DNA from: Dyadobacter sp. CY261
GTDB taxonomy: Bacteria > Bacteroidota > Bacteroidia > Cytophagales > Spirosomataceae
Reading direction: 5' to 3'
NCBI RefSeq assembly: GCF_021440085.1
Contig: NZ_JAKCPW010000009.1
Location: 62,001-126,000, forward strand
DNA: 64,000 bases
Part shown: piece by piece, positions 7,842 to 15,538 of the stretch
Position numbering within the stretch: position 1 is the first letter of the stretch
Layout: each line of letters begins with the position of its first letter
The notes under the pieces: generated by a model
Databases searched by the model: none
The model's input: only the letters and a program-made list of their open reading frames with translations
Told to the model about the DNA's origin: nothing
Program-made: the position numbers and the translations under genes

Positions 7842-9128
7842 TTACGCTTTTTTAGCAATCTTCTCAATTGCTCCTACCAGTTTATCCAAATCACTTGTTT
7901 TTGTGTACACATGCGGGGTAACACGCACGCAATGAATGTTTTCCCAATTAATACCGACCGTATGGATCTGATAATCCTTCATAAGCTTGCCGTCGAGTTG
8001 TTCGGGTTTCATACCGTCAATGCTCACCCCGGCAATGGCGCAGGAAAATTCCGGTTTTAATGAAGTATGGATTTTCACACCCGGGATCTGCGCCGCTTTT
8101 TCAGCCCAGTATTTTTTCAGATAGTGGATCCGGTCCTGCTTCCGCTTATTACCGATACCTTCCTGAAAATTGAGGGCCTCACCAATTGCCTGCTCAATCG
8201 GGAAGCTGCGGGTCCCCAGCGTTTCGAATTTGCGGATATTGGCGCTTTTAGGCTCACTGTTACAGAGCAACGGCCATATTTTCTCGATCTTATCCTTCTT
8301 AATCCACATCATTCCACTGCCCACCGGCGCACTCAGAAACTTGTGCAGGCTCGTGCCAAAGTAGTCGCATTCCAGATCAGGGATTTTGTAATCCAGCAAA
8401 CCAAATGTATGCGCGCCGTCGCAAACGACTTCAATACCTTTTGCATGCGCCATTTGCGAAATCTCCTTAACCGGCATAATCTGCCCGACCCAATTGATGA
8501 TATGCGTTACATGGATAATCTTGGTTCTCGGCGTGATAGCGTCTGCGTAGGCTTTCACGATCTGTTCTTTGTTTTCAATTGGAAAATCAAAGGAAAGCTG
8601 TTTATAAACGATGCCGTCCCGCATTTGGCGCTGCTTGTAAGCTTGCACCATGTTAGGATAATCCTGCAACGTGCCGATCACCTCGTCGCCTTTTTCCAGT
8701 GGCAGGCCGAAAATGATGGTATTTAGAGCCTCTGTGGCATTCCGGTTGATTGCGATTTCCTCGGCATCGGCGCCAGCGAGCTTGGCCAGGCGCTGGCGGA
8801 GCGGCTCGCGGCCTTTGTCCATAATTCGCCACATATAATAGGATGGGCCTTGCGCGGCGGCTTTGTTGTATTTGTCCAAAGCTTCCTGCACCACGATCGG
8901 AGAAGGCGAAACGCCTCCGTTGTTGAGGATAATGATCTCGCTTTTGCTGGCGGTGTAAGCGTCCTGGATTACCGACCAGTATGCTTCGTTGCTTTCACTA
9001 CTGTGGTCCCAAAGCTTTTCCGCTTCGAGAAACTGCTCCGCATGGAGCTGGTTGAATAGGCTGTTGATCCCGAAAGCGCCCATACCCAATGCAGCACTCT
9101 TTCGAAAAAAGGAACGGCGGTTGTTCAT
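7842..9128 (-). CDS. Tat-exported class V aminotransferase-like (PLP) protein
   Basis: The 428-residue product has the fold of class V aminotransferases (cysteine desulfurase / isopenicillin N epimerase group). Visible PLP-site residues are Asp237 and His240 in VVCDGAH, and Lys263 in SLHKFLSAPVGSG, the expected Schiff-base lysine. The N-terminus has a twin-arginine signal (NRRSFFRK followed by a hydrophobic stretch and an alanine-rich region), so the folded, cofactor-loaded enzyme is likely exported to the periplasm. No cysteine persulfide loop typical of IscS is apparent, so an epimerase, lyase or aminotransferase role is more likely than desulfuration. It has its own terminator. The neighbouring M23 peptidase gene lies upstream on the same strand with a 66-base gap. 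Confidence 0.87.
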   Translation of the reverse strand: MNNRRSFFRKSAALGMGAFGINSLFNQLHAEQFLEAEKLWDHSSESNEAYWSVIQDAYTASKSEIIILNNGGVSPSPIVVQEALDKYNKAAAQGPSYYMWRIMDKGREPLRQRLAKLAGADAEEIAINRNATEALNTIIFGLPLEKGDEVIGTLQDYPNMVQAYKQRQMRDGIVYKQLSFDFPIENKEQIVKAYADAITPRTKIIHVTHIINWVGQIMPVKEISQMAHAKGIEVVCDGAHTFGLLDYKIPDLECDYFGTSLHKFLSAPVGSGMMWIKKDKIEKIWPLLCNSEPKSANIRKFETLGTRSFPIEQAIGEALNFQEGIGNKRKQDRIHYLKKYWAEKAAQIPGVKIHTSLKPEFSCAIAGVSIDGMKPEQLDGKLMKDYQIHTVGINWENIHCVRVTPHVYTKTSDLDKLVGAIEKIAKKA

Positions 9129-9194
9129 AAAAGTTCGTTAAAGGAATAGTAATGGAGTGAAGTACAATATATTGAATATCTACTTCAATCCCAA

Positions 9195-9959
9195 TCACTC
9201 CGCCTCCAAACCCTCTTTCACAATCGATTGCTTCAACCATTCGTAGGTATTTTCAGGTATCGGCAGTCCGTCGGCGTCGAGCGCCAGGTACATCAAATGC
9301 AAATGTGTAGGCGAACGTTTCTGGTAGGCATTGTAGCCCGAACGACCCATTTCAGAAATCTTATCACCTGCATTCACCCATTGCCCAGGCTGCACTTCCA
9401 CGATGTTGTTATGCGCATAATAGAACAATCCGTCCAGGCACGGATCGTAAATCCATATCCAGTTGCCACCACGGTATTCGCTATCGTATTTCCAGGCCGT
9501 CTCGGTGGCTACCACAAGCCCCGACGTGAATGCAAGTACCTCGATAGGTTTCCAGGTACGATCATCGAGGACATCCTGGTCTTTATCACGTACAAAAAGG
9601 TCGTGCGCGGGATGGCTACCCGTCACATTCATATCAAAAAGATCGAAACCATTGGGACGGTAACCTCGGCCCCGTGAGCCGATCGACTCCCTGGGCATGT
9701 AAGATTTAACGGGATATACAAAATAAGAAGAGTCGATCGCACGGCAGGTATCCCGCTTGTACTCAGCACGAATGCCCCGCATGACCGCCCCGAAAGCGGC
9801 ACGGGCCGAGTCGGGCGAGATGGCACTATCCCGGATATCGATCTGGATTTGATGGAAAGCCCGGCAATATTCTGCAATTTTATCGGAAGATTCACTCTGG
9901 TTTGTCAAACCGGAAATACAGATCACCAACACGATCCCGGCAATTCTTTTGACTGTCAT
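9195..9959 (-). CDS. M23-family (LytM-like) peptidase, exported
   Basis: The C-terminal half carries a peptidase M23 domain. It includes HPAHDLFVRD as the first metal-binding segment, a central strand FYYAHNN, the PGQWVNAGDKISEMG segment and the final HLHL motif. M23 enzymes cut peptide cross-links in peptidoglycan or regulate amidases using zinc. The N-terminal extension of about 110 residues is not recognisable. The frame is open to a GTG at 10022, but the ATG at 9959 places the hydrophobic segment (KRIAGIVLVICISG) directly at the N-terminus as a signal peptide, so I choose that, giving 254 residues. The first motif differs from the usual HxGxD, so activity is likely but not certain. Confidence 0.8.
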   Translation of the reverse strand: MTVKRIAGIVLVICISGLTNQSESSDKIAEYCRAFHQIQIDIRDSAISPDSARAAFGAVMRGIRAEYKRDTCRAIDSSYFVYPVKSYMPRESIGSRGRGYRPNGFDLFDMNVTGSHPAHDLFVRDKDQDVLDDRTWKPIEVLAFTSGLVVATETAWKYDSEYRGGNWIWIYDPCLDGLFYYAHNNIVEVQPGQWVNAGDKISEMGRSGYNAYQKRSPTHLHLMYLALDADGLPIPENTYEWLKQSIVKEGLEAE

Positions 9960-10120
9960 CAACAATGCATTAATCAACCCCCTATCTTTCACTGAAACCC
10001 TGTTTTGGAGAAACGCTGGCACGAAAACTCACTAATAAAAAAGTCGTGCAAAGGTATCCGTTCTATATTAAATAAATGCACAGAAGTTCTTTATTGGTCT
10101 AACACTAAAATCAAATTACA

Positions 10121-11092
10121 ATGCAAAAACGCCGTTTTGGACGCACTGGCTGGGAAATCAGCGAAATAGGTTATGGAATGTGGGGCTTGGCGGGCTGGAC
10201 TGGCTCCGACCGCAAGGAAACGGACGACTCACTCGACCTGGCCGTCGAATCGGGTGTAAACTTCTTCGATACCGCCTGGGGTTACGGCGAGGGGCTGAGC
10301 GAGCGCATCCTCGGCGAGCTCCTCAAACGGAATCCTGATAAAAAGCTTTACGCGGCCACAAAGATCCCGCCCAAAAACCGTCAATGGCCGTCACGCGCCG
10401 AATATGCATTGAGAGATGTGTTCCCGGCCGATTACATTGTCGAATACACCGAAAAAAGCCTTCAAAACCTGGGTACCGAGCAAATCGACCTGCTGCAATT
10501 CCACGTGTGGGAAGATGCCTGGGCACAGGAAGATGAATGGAAAGAAGCGGTTCAGAAACTAACGAAGGACGGAAAAGTAGCTGCCTGGGGCATTAGCGTC
10601 AATCGTTGGGAGCCGGATAATGTACTGAAAACGCTCGAAACTGGTCTGATTGACGCGGTCCAGGTGATTTACAACATTTTTGACCAGGCACCGGAAGATA
10701 ATCTCTTCCCGCTTTGCCGGAAACTCGATATCGGAGTGATCGCCCGAGTGCCTTTCGACGAAGGAACACTCACCGGCACGTTGACGAAGGAAACCACCTT
10801 CCCGGCCGACGACTGGCGCTCGACCTATTTCGTACCTGATAACCTGAATGCCAGTGTCGACCACGCAGAAGCACTACGGGCAGACATTCCTGCGGGTATG
10901 ACAATGGCAGAACTCGCATTGCGTTTCATCCTCAATAATCCTGACGTGCACACAACGATTCCGGGCATGCGCAGGCTTCCCAACGTGCGTGCTAACGTGG
11001 CCGTGAGCGATGGCGTGCAACTGGATGCCGCCGTAGCCGAGACGCTGAAAGCCCACCGCTGGGATCGCCAGCCGACGAAATGGTCGCAATAG
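10121..11092 (+). CDS. Aldo/keto reductase
   Basis: The 323-residue TIM-barrel protein has the aldo/keto reductase catalytic set: Asp50 and Tyr55 in FFDTAWGYGEG, Lys81 in AATKIPP, and a His in LLQFHVWED. The C-terminal NADP-binding part contains TIPGMRRLPNVRAN. These enzymes reduce aldehydes and ketones with NADPH in the cytoplasm, and many act on detoxification or sugar substrates. The substrate here is unknown. It is a single-gene unit closed by a strong bidirectional terminator. The start ATG is preceded by an A-rich leader and no clear Bacteroidota promoter was found. Confidence 0.93.
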   Translation: MQKRRFGRTGWEISEIGYGMWGLAGWTGSDRKETDDSLDLAVESGVNFFDTAWGYGEGLSERILGELLKRNPDKKLYAATKIPPKNRQWPSRAEYALRDVFPADYIVEYTEKSLQNLGTEQIDLLQFHVWEDAWAQEDEWKEAVQKLTKDGKVAAWGISVNRWEPDNVLKTLETGLIDAVQVIYNIFDQAPEDNLFPLCRKLDIGVIARVPFDEGTLTGTLTKETTFPADDWRSTYFVPDNLNASVDHAEALRADIPAGMTMAELALRFILNNPDVHTTIPGMRRLPNVRANVAVSDGVQLDAAVAETLKAHRWDRQPTKWSQ

Positions 11093-11101
11093 CGTGATAA
11101 T

Positions 11102-11137
11102 AAAAGCCTTCCCGAACATCAGGAAGGCTTTTATTTT
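11102..11137. terminator. Bidirectional rho-independent terminator between aldo/keto reductase and DoxX genes
   Basis: An 11-bp perfect stem (11102-11112 AAAAGCCTTCC with 11122-11132 GGAAGGCTTTT) has a 9-base loop and a T-rich tail on the plus strand (11133-11137). The A-rich left flank gives a tail for the minus-strand gene too. Confidence 0.9.
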
Positions 11138-11154
11138 TAGAATAACTAAAAAAC

Positions 11155-11565
11155 CTAACGACATAATTTGCTATCGACCGAAAACCGTCCTGGGCCGGTC
11201 AGAAATAACGCGATGTAGGAAAATAGGAACAGCAACCCGTGCTCCTTCATATCAAATGCATCTTTCGCGTGCACAATCAATACCACTACACACATCGTGA
11301 ATATTAGTGGAAGCAATGCCAGGCGCGTTCCAAACCCGAGAATAACCAAGATAGAGCAGCCGAACTCGGCACATATCGTCAAAAAGTAGGACAGCTCCTC
11401 GCCTATACCGATCGGATCAGCAAAAGAATGGTCACCGCTGAGGAAACCAGTTAGTTTGGCATAACCGTGTGTGAGCATCAGGCATGAAATACCAACCCGA
11501 AGAATCAGTACCGCCCAGTCGACCGACGCGGGCAACTCGATCGGTCTCAGAAATCTTTTAAGCAT
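11155..11565 (-). CDS. DoxX-family membrane protein
   Basis: The 136-residue protein has four hydrophobic segments (about residues 17-36, 60-80, 85-103 and 110-128). It has the DoxX-like features LILRVGISCLMLTHGYAKL near the N-terminus and an AEFGCSILVILGFGTRLA loop. DoxX proteins are inner-membrane proteins linked to redox or thiosulfate-quinone chemistry, but most family members have no defined function. The gene is alone on the minus strand, convergent with the aldo/keto reductase and sharing its terminator, and divergent from the TonB receptor at 11747. Confidence 0.85.
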   Translation of the reverse strand: MLKRFLRPIELPASVDWAVLILRVGISCLMLTHGYAKLTGFLSGDHSFADPIGIGEELSYFLTICAEFGCSILVILGFGTRLALLPLIFTMCVVVLIVHAKDAFDMKEHGLLFLFSYIALFLTGPGRFSVDSKLCR

Positions 11566-11746
11566 AGTGAGTTAAAATGATTTATAAATGAATTTGCATT
11601 TATGCTTACTAACCAATGCCATGCCGGGGCTAGTTTCGGCAAAGAGTTTTTGTAACCGATTTTTTAATTTCCATATATCATGTTTTATTTTTAGGTTTGT
11701 CTAAATTTATATTCAGACAATAAAAAATTAATAATTCGGCGATACT

Positions 11747-14008
11747 ATGAAATTATACATACTATTATTGCTCAGTTTCTTAACCTCTAACGTTTTTGCA
11801 CAATTCACGCTTTCGGGCAAAGTATCGCTGGAAGACAAGGCCGAAGCTGCTTTTGGTGCGTCGGTATATATTCAGGAACTTAAAACAGGCACTACGGCCG
11901 ACACCGCCGGGAATTATCACATCACCGGCATTCCGAAAGGTGCCTACACGGTGAAGGTCAGTTTCGTATCGATGCCCACAATTACTCAGAAAAACTTGAA
12001 GATTGAGCACAATACCGTTAAGGATTTCGTGCTGAAATCGGGTGCCAACGCCCTCAATGAAGTAGTAGTAACCGGCACGATGAAGGAAGTATCGAAGCTC
12101 GACAGCCCGGTGCCAGTCGACATTATCACGTCAAAATTTCTCTACAAAAACCCAGTACCGAGCATTTTTGAGGGACTTAGCTATGTAAACGGCGTGCGCC
12201 CACAGCTCAATTGCAACGTCTGTAGCACTGGCGACATTCACATTAACGGACTGGAAGGGCCTTACACAATGGTGTTGATCGATGGCATGCCGATGGTAAG
12301 CGGGCTTTCCACCGTTTATGGCCTTTCAGGCATTCCAAACAGCCTGATTGAGCGAGTAGAGATCGTAAAAGGGCCTGCGTCTACACTTTATGGTTCAGAA
12401 GCGGTTGGCGGTTTGATCAATATTATTACGAAAAATCCGTCGAAGGCACCGTTGCTCTCAGCCGACGTTTTCAGCACAGCCTGGCGCGACTATAATGTGG
12501 ATTTTGGCGTCAAATTCACGCCAGGTGAAAGAAGCAGTTCCTTGCTGGGGATAAACTATTTCAATTATCAGAATCCGATTGACAATAATAAGGACGGCTT
12601 CACTGATGTCACTTTACAGAAACGCATTTCTATTTTCAACAAATGGTCATTTAGCCTGAAAAACGACCGGCAGGCGAACATCGCGGCGCGCTATTATTAT
12701 GAAGACCGCTGGGGCGGACAAATGCAATGGAACAGGTCGTACCGTGGTGGTGATCAGATTTATGGCGAGAGCATTTATACCAAACGCTTTGAAGTGCTCG
12801 GTAATTACCAGCTTCCACTGACCGAAAAAGTCACGCTGCAATATTCTTTCAGCTCCCACAATCAGAATTCGGCCTACGGACATGTGCCCTTCAATGCGGA
12901 CCAGAAGATCGCTTTTGTGCAGTTTTTATGGGATAAGGAAATCGGGAAGCACAGCCTGTTGATGGGCACGCCCTTCCGCTACACATTCTATAATGATAAC
13001 ACTACCGCCACGCGTTATGCCGACGGGCAAGACCATGCCGACAAGATTTATCTACCGGGTGTCTTCATACAGGACGAGATCAAGAGCGGTCCGCATGCAA
13101 TTTTACTCGGCGCGCGCTACGACTATAACAGCCGCCACGGAAGCATTTTCACACCGAGAGCCGCTTACAAATACAAATTCAACCAGACCGACGTGGTAAG
13201 GCTAAACATTGGTCGTGGTTTCCGGATCGTGAACCTGTTCACGGAAGACCACGCGGCATTGACCGGTTCGCGCCAGGTGATTTTGGAAGAAGAACTGAAA
13301 CCGGAGCAAAGCTGGAATGCGAATATCAATTTTGTCAAGAAAATCGTCACCGGCAACTCATTTGTCGGAATCGATGCATCGGTTTTTTACACCTATTTTA
13401 CTAACCGCATTCTTCCCGATTACGACACCAACCCCAACGAGATCATTTATAATAACCTCGATGGTTATGCAGTGTCCAAGGGAATCAGTCTTAATCTCGA
13501 TTTCAATTTCCCGTTCCCGTTGAAAATTATAGCAGGCGGAACTTATATGGATAATTTTCAAAAAGAAAATGGCGTCCGGTTCAGACCTGTGCTGACTGAG
13601 AAATTCACCGGCACCTGGTCAGTTTCGTACGAAATCCAGAAGGCCGGCATTTCATTCGACTACACCGGTAACATTTACGGTCCTATGCGGCTGCCTATCC
13701 TTAGCGAAGACGATCCACGCTCGGCAAACTCTCCGGTATGGTCTTTGCAGAATATCCAGATTACCAAAAAATTTGACAATGGATTGGATATTTACGGGGG
13801 CGTCAAAAACCTGCTCAACTTCACTCCTCCCGCCAACTCGATCGCCCGCGCGAACGATCCTTTCGACAAAAACGTAAAATTTGACAATCAGGGACAGGTC
13901 ATTGCGACGCCCGATAATCCTTATCGGCTGACGTTCGATCCGAGTTACGTTTTTGCGCCTAATCAGGGCATCAGGGCATTTTTGGGAGTTCGTTACACGC
14001 TTCGTTAG
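11747..14008 (+). CDS. TonB-dependent receptor with a CxxC in its plug domain
   Basis: The 753-residue protein is a complete TonB-dependent receptor. It has a signal peptide (1-18, ending VFAQ), a carboxypeptidase-regulatory-like domain (20-98), a plug domain (about 103-230) with the segment VEIVKGPASTLYGSEAVGG, and a 22-strand-type barrel to the C-terminal aromatic strand FLGVRYTLR. The plug carries Cys156 and Cys159 (LNCNVCSTGDIHINGLEGPY), a pair that I associate with one Bacteroidota receptor subgroup. It might bind a metal or form a disulfide. No SusD partner lies beside it, so a metal, siderophore or cofactor ligand is more likely than a glycan. The start is 181 bases from the divergent DoxX gene. 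Confidence 0.93.
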   Translation: MKLYILLLLSFLTSNVFAQFTLSGKVSLEDKAEAAFGASVYIQELKTGTTADTAGNYHITGIPKGAYTVKVSFVSMPTITQKNLKIEHNTVKDFVLKSGANALNEVVVTGTMKEVSKLDSPVPVDIITSKFLYKNPVPSIFEGLSYVNGVRPQLNCNVCSTGDIHINGLEGPYTMVLIDGMPMVSGLSTVYGLSGIPNSLIERVEIVKGPASTLYGSEAVGGLINIITKNPSKAPLLSADVFSTAWRDYNVDFGVKFTPGERSSSLLGINYFNYQNPIDNNKDGFTDVTLQKRISIFNKWSFSLKNDRQANIAARYYYEDRWGGQMQWNRSYRGGDQIYGESIYTKRFEVLGNYQLPLTEKVTLQYSFSSHNQNSAYGHVPFNADQKIAFVQFLWDKEIGKHSLLMGTPFRYTFYNDNTTATRYADGQDHADKIYLPGVFIQDEIKSGPHAILLGARYDYNSRHGSIFTPRAAYKYKFNQTDVVRLNIGRGFRIVNLFTEDHAALTGSRQVILEEELKPEQSWNANINFVKKIVTGNSFVGIDASVFYTYFTNRILPDYDTNPNEIIYNNLDGYAVSKGISLNLDFNFPFPLKIIAGGTYMDNFQKENGVRFRPVLTEKFTGTWSVSYEIQKAGISFDYTGNIYGPMRLPILSEDDPRSANSPVWSLQNIQITKKFDNGLDIYGGVKNLLNFTPPANSIARANDPFDKNVKFDNQGQVIATPDNPYRLTFDPSYVFAPNQGIRAFLGVRYTLR

Positions 14009-14095
14009 AGAATTGGTATGATGGCCAAAAATGTCGCCTGGAAGTTTATTATATAACTTTTCAAAGATCAAAAACATTTAGAATATTGATATTCA

Positions 14096-14126
14096 TTGAT
14101 TTGAATAATTTTTGATTGTATCTTTG
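14096..14126 (+). promoter_or_regulatory. Bacteroidota-type promoter for the CBM48-like gene
   Basis: TTG at 14096-14098 and TATCTTTG at 14119-14126 are 20 bases apart, fitting the -33/-7 consensus. The leader to the ATG at 14155 would be about 22 bases. Confidence 0.65.
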
Positions 14127-14154
14127 AGCCATCAACCAATTAACACTACTAATT

Positions 14155-14463
14155 ATGGCATTAACAAAACAGTTTGTAAAAAGTAAATCTGTTTACAAAG
14201 TAACGTTTACAGTTCCTGCTGAGGCGGCATCAGAAGTGACGAAGGTTGCCCTCGTAGGCGAATTCAATGGCTGGAACCCGGAAGAAGCCATTGCATTGAA
14301 AAAACAGAAAGATGGCTCATTCAAGACCAGCCTCGAACTGGGAGCCGGCGAATACCAGTTCCGTTACATTTTGGACGGAGAGAAATGGGAAAACGACTGG
14401 GAAGCAGACAAATATGTTCCTGCTGGCGTAGATGCTACTGAAAACTCGGTGGTAGTTCTTTAA
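14155..14463 (+). CDS. Small stand-alone CBM48 / isoamylase early-set domain protein
   Basis: The 102-residue protein is one beta-sandwich of the AMPK/CBM48 glycogen-binding type. VALVGEFNGWNP and the FRYILDGEKWENDW segment contain the tryptophans that contact starch or glycogen in this family. There is no signal peptide and no catalytic domain, so it probably binds an intracellular alpha-glucan or serves as a subunit for an enzyme encoded elsewhere. It has its own promoter and terminator and is therefore a single-gene unit. The same small proteins are common in Bacteroidota; the role is undetermined. Confidence 0.85.
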   Translation: MALTKQFVKSKSVYKVTFTVPAEAASEVTKVALVGEFNGWNPEEAIALKKQKDGSFKTSLELGAGEYQFRYILDGEKWENDWEADKYVPAGVDATENSVVVL

Positions 14464-14480
14464 TCAGTTTTGACATTAAC

Positions 14481-14517
14481 AAAAAACCGGAAAGCATCAC
14501 TGCCATCCGGTTTTTTT
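14481..14517. terminator. Rho-independent terminator between the CBM48-like gene and the isomerase gene
   Basis: A stem AACCGGA (14485-14491) / TCCGGTT (14506-14512) has A-rich and T-rich flanks (14481-14484, 14513-14517). It can serve both convergent genes. Confidence 0.85.
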
Positions 14518-14536
14518 ATGTTGTAATGACTTAAAA

Positions 14537-15457
14537 TCAGATCGTAAAGCTGTCGCTTTCCACGTAAGCTTTGATCAGGGCATCTTCTCCTTCTTTTCCT
14601 TGTTTGTAGTTTCCGTGTTCCATGCCCATGATGAACGACTTGCCTTCTTTCTTGCTACGGTCGTAAATGTATTTGAAGATATTCTTGTAGTTAATCTCAC
14701 CAGTTGTTGGCTCTTTCCGGCCCGGTTCGTCACCAATCTGGAAGTAATCGATTTCGCTCCAAGTCTGGTCGATGTTGTAGATCAGGCGACCTTCATTTTT
14801 CTGCATGTGATAAATATCGTATAAAATTTTACACGATTTGCTGTTTACACCACGACAGATTTCATAGGTCTGATCCGAAGTTCTCAGAAACAAATTAGGT
14901 GAATCGCTCAGCGGTTCGAGCACCATCACCAATCCATGCGGTTCGAGGATTTCGGAGCCACGGCGTAATGCATCGATCACGTGGCCAGTCTGCACGCCAA
15001 TCGGGAGATTTCTTTCAAAATCACCGGGAACAACCGTCATCCATTTGGCATTGACCCGCTTTGCCACTTCAACTGCCTTTTTACAGCCATTGAGGAAGAT
15101 ATCGATATATTCTTTTTTGCCTGCGGCTAAAGTATTGGCACCATTACCGCCTTTGTCCACCACAAACACACCCATTTCCATACCCAAACGGCTCATTTCT
15201 TTGGCAATGGCTTCCTGTTGCTCCACCGGTCGGCCCATCATACCATTGTCCTCCAAAGCCATAAACCCCTGATCTGCCATAAATTTAAGCTGGTCGATCA
15301 AATCCTTTCCGGCGCTGTTCTGAAACATGCCGAAATGCGATGCATATTTAAGCTTAAACTTATTTTTGGCCATAGGAGCGGCGGCAAATGCATCTCCTGC
15401 TGCGATTGCGGCACCAGCCAAACCAAGGGTAGATCTTACAAAATTTCTGCGGAGCAT
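14537..15457 (-). CDS. Hydroxypyruvate-isomerase-like TIM-barrel protein with Tat signal
   Basis: The 306-residue protein has the xylose-isomerase-like TIM-barrel fold shared by hydroxypyruvate isomerases and sugar phosphate isomerase/epimerases. Metal-site candidates are the Glu in MVLEPLSD, the Asp/His in ILYDIYHMQ, the Asp in FQIGDEPGR and the Glu in MGMEHGNY. The N-terminus (MLRRNFVRSTLGLAGAAIAA) is a Tat-type signal, so the enzyme is likely periplasmic. It lies downstream of the 907-residue PVC-type protein gene on the same strand with an 81-base gap. That arrangement is often seen in Bacteroidota sugar-oxidation loci and suggests a joint role on an oxidised sugar; this is inference. Confidence 0.85.
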   Translation of the reverse strand: MLRRNFVRSTLGLAGAAIAAGDAFAAAPMAKNKFKLKYASHFGMFQNSAGKDLIDQLKFMADQGFMALEDNGMMGRPVEQQEAIAKEMSRLGMEMGVFVVDKGGNGANTLAAGKKEYIDIFLNGCKKAVEVAKRVNAKWMTVVPGDFERNLPIGVQTGHVIDALRRGSEILEPHGLVMVLEPLSDSPNLFLRTSDQTYEICRGVNSKSCKILYDIYHMQKNEGRLIYNIDQTWSEIDYFQIGDEPGRKEPTTGEINYKNIFKYIYDRSKKEGKSFIMGMEHGNYKQGKEGEDALIKAYVESDSFTI

Positions 15458-15538
15458 AAATGTCTTGATGTTTTCGTTTCAGATGGTAAAGATGTACAGT
15501 CCGGAAATATACCCCAAGATCGCTCCGGAATCTTGCTA

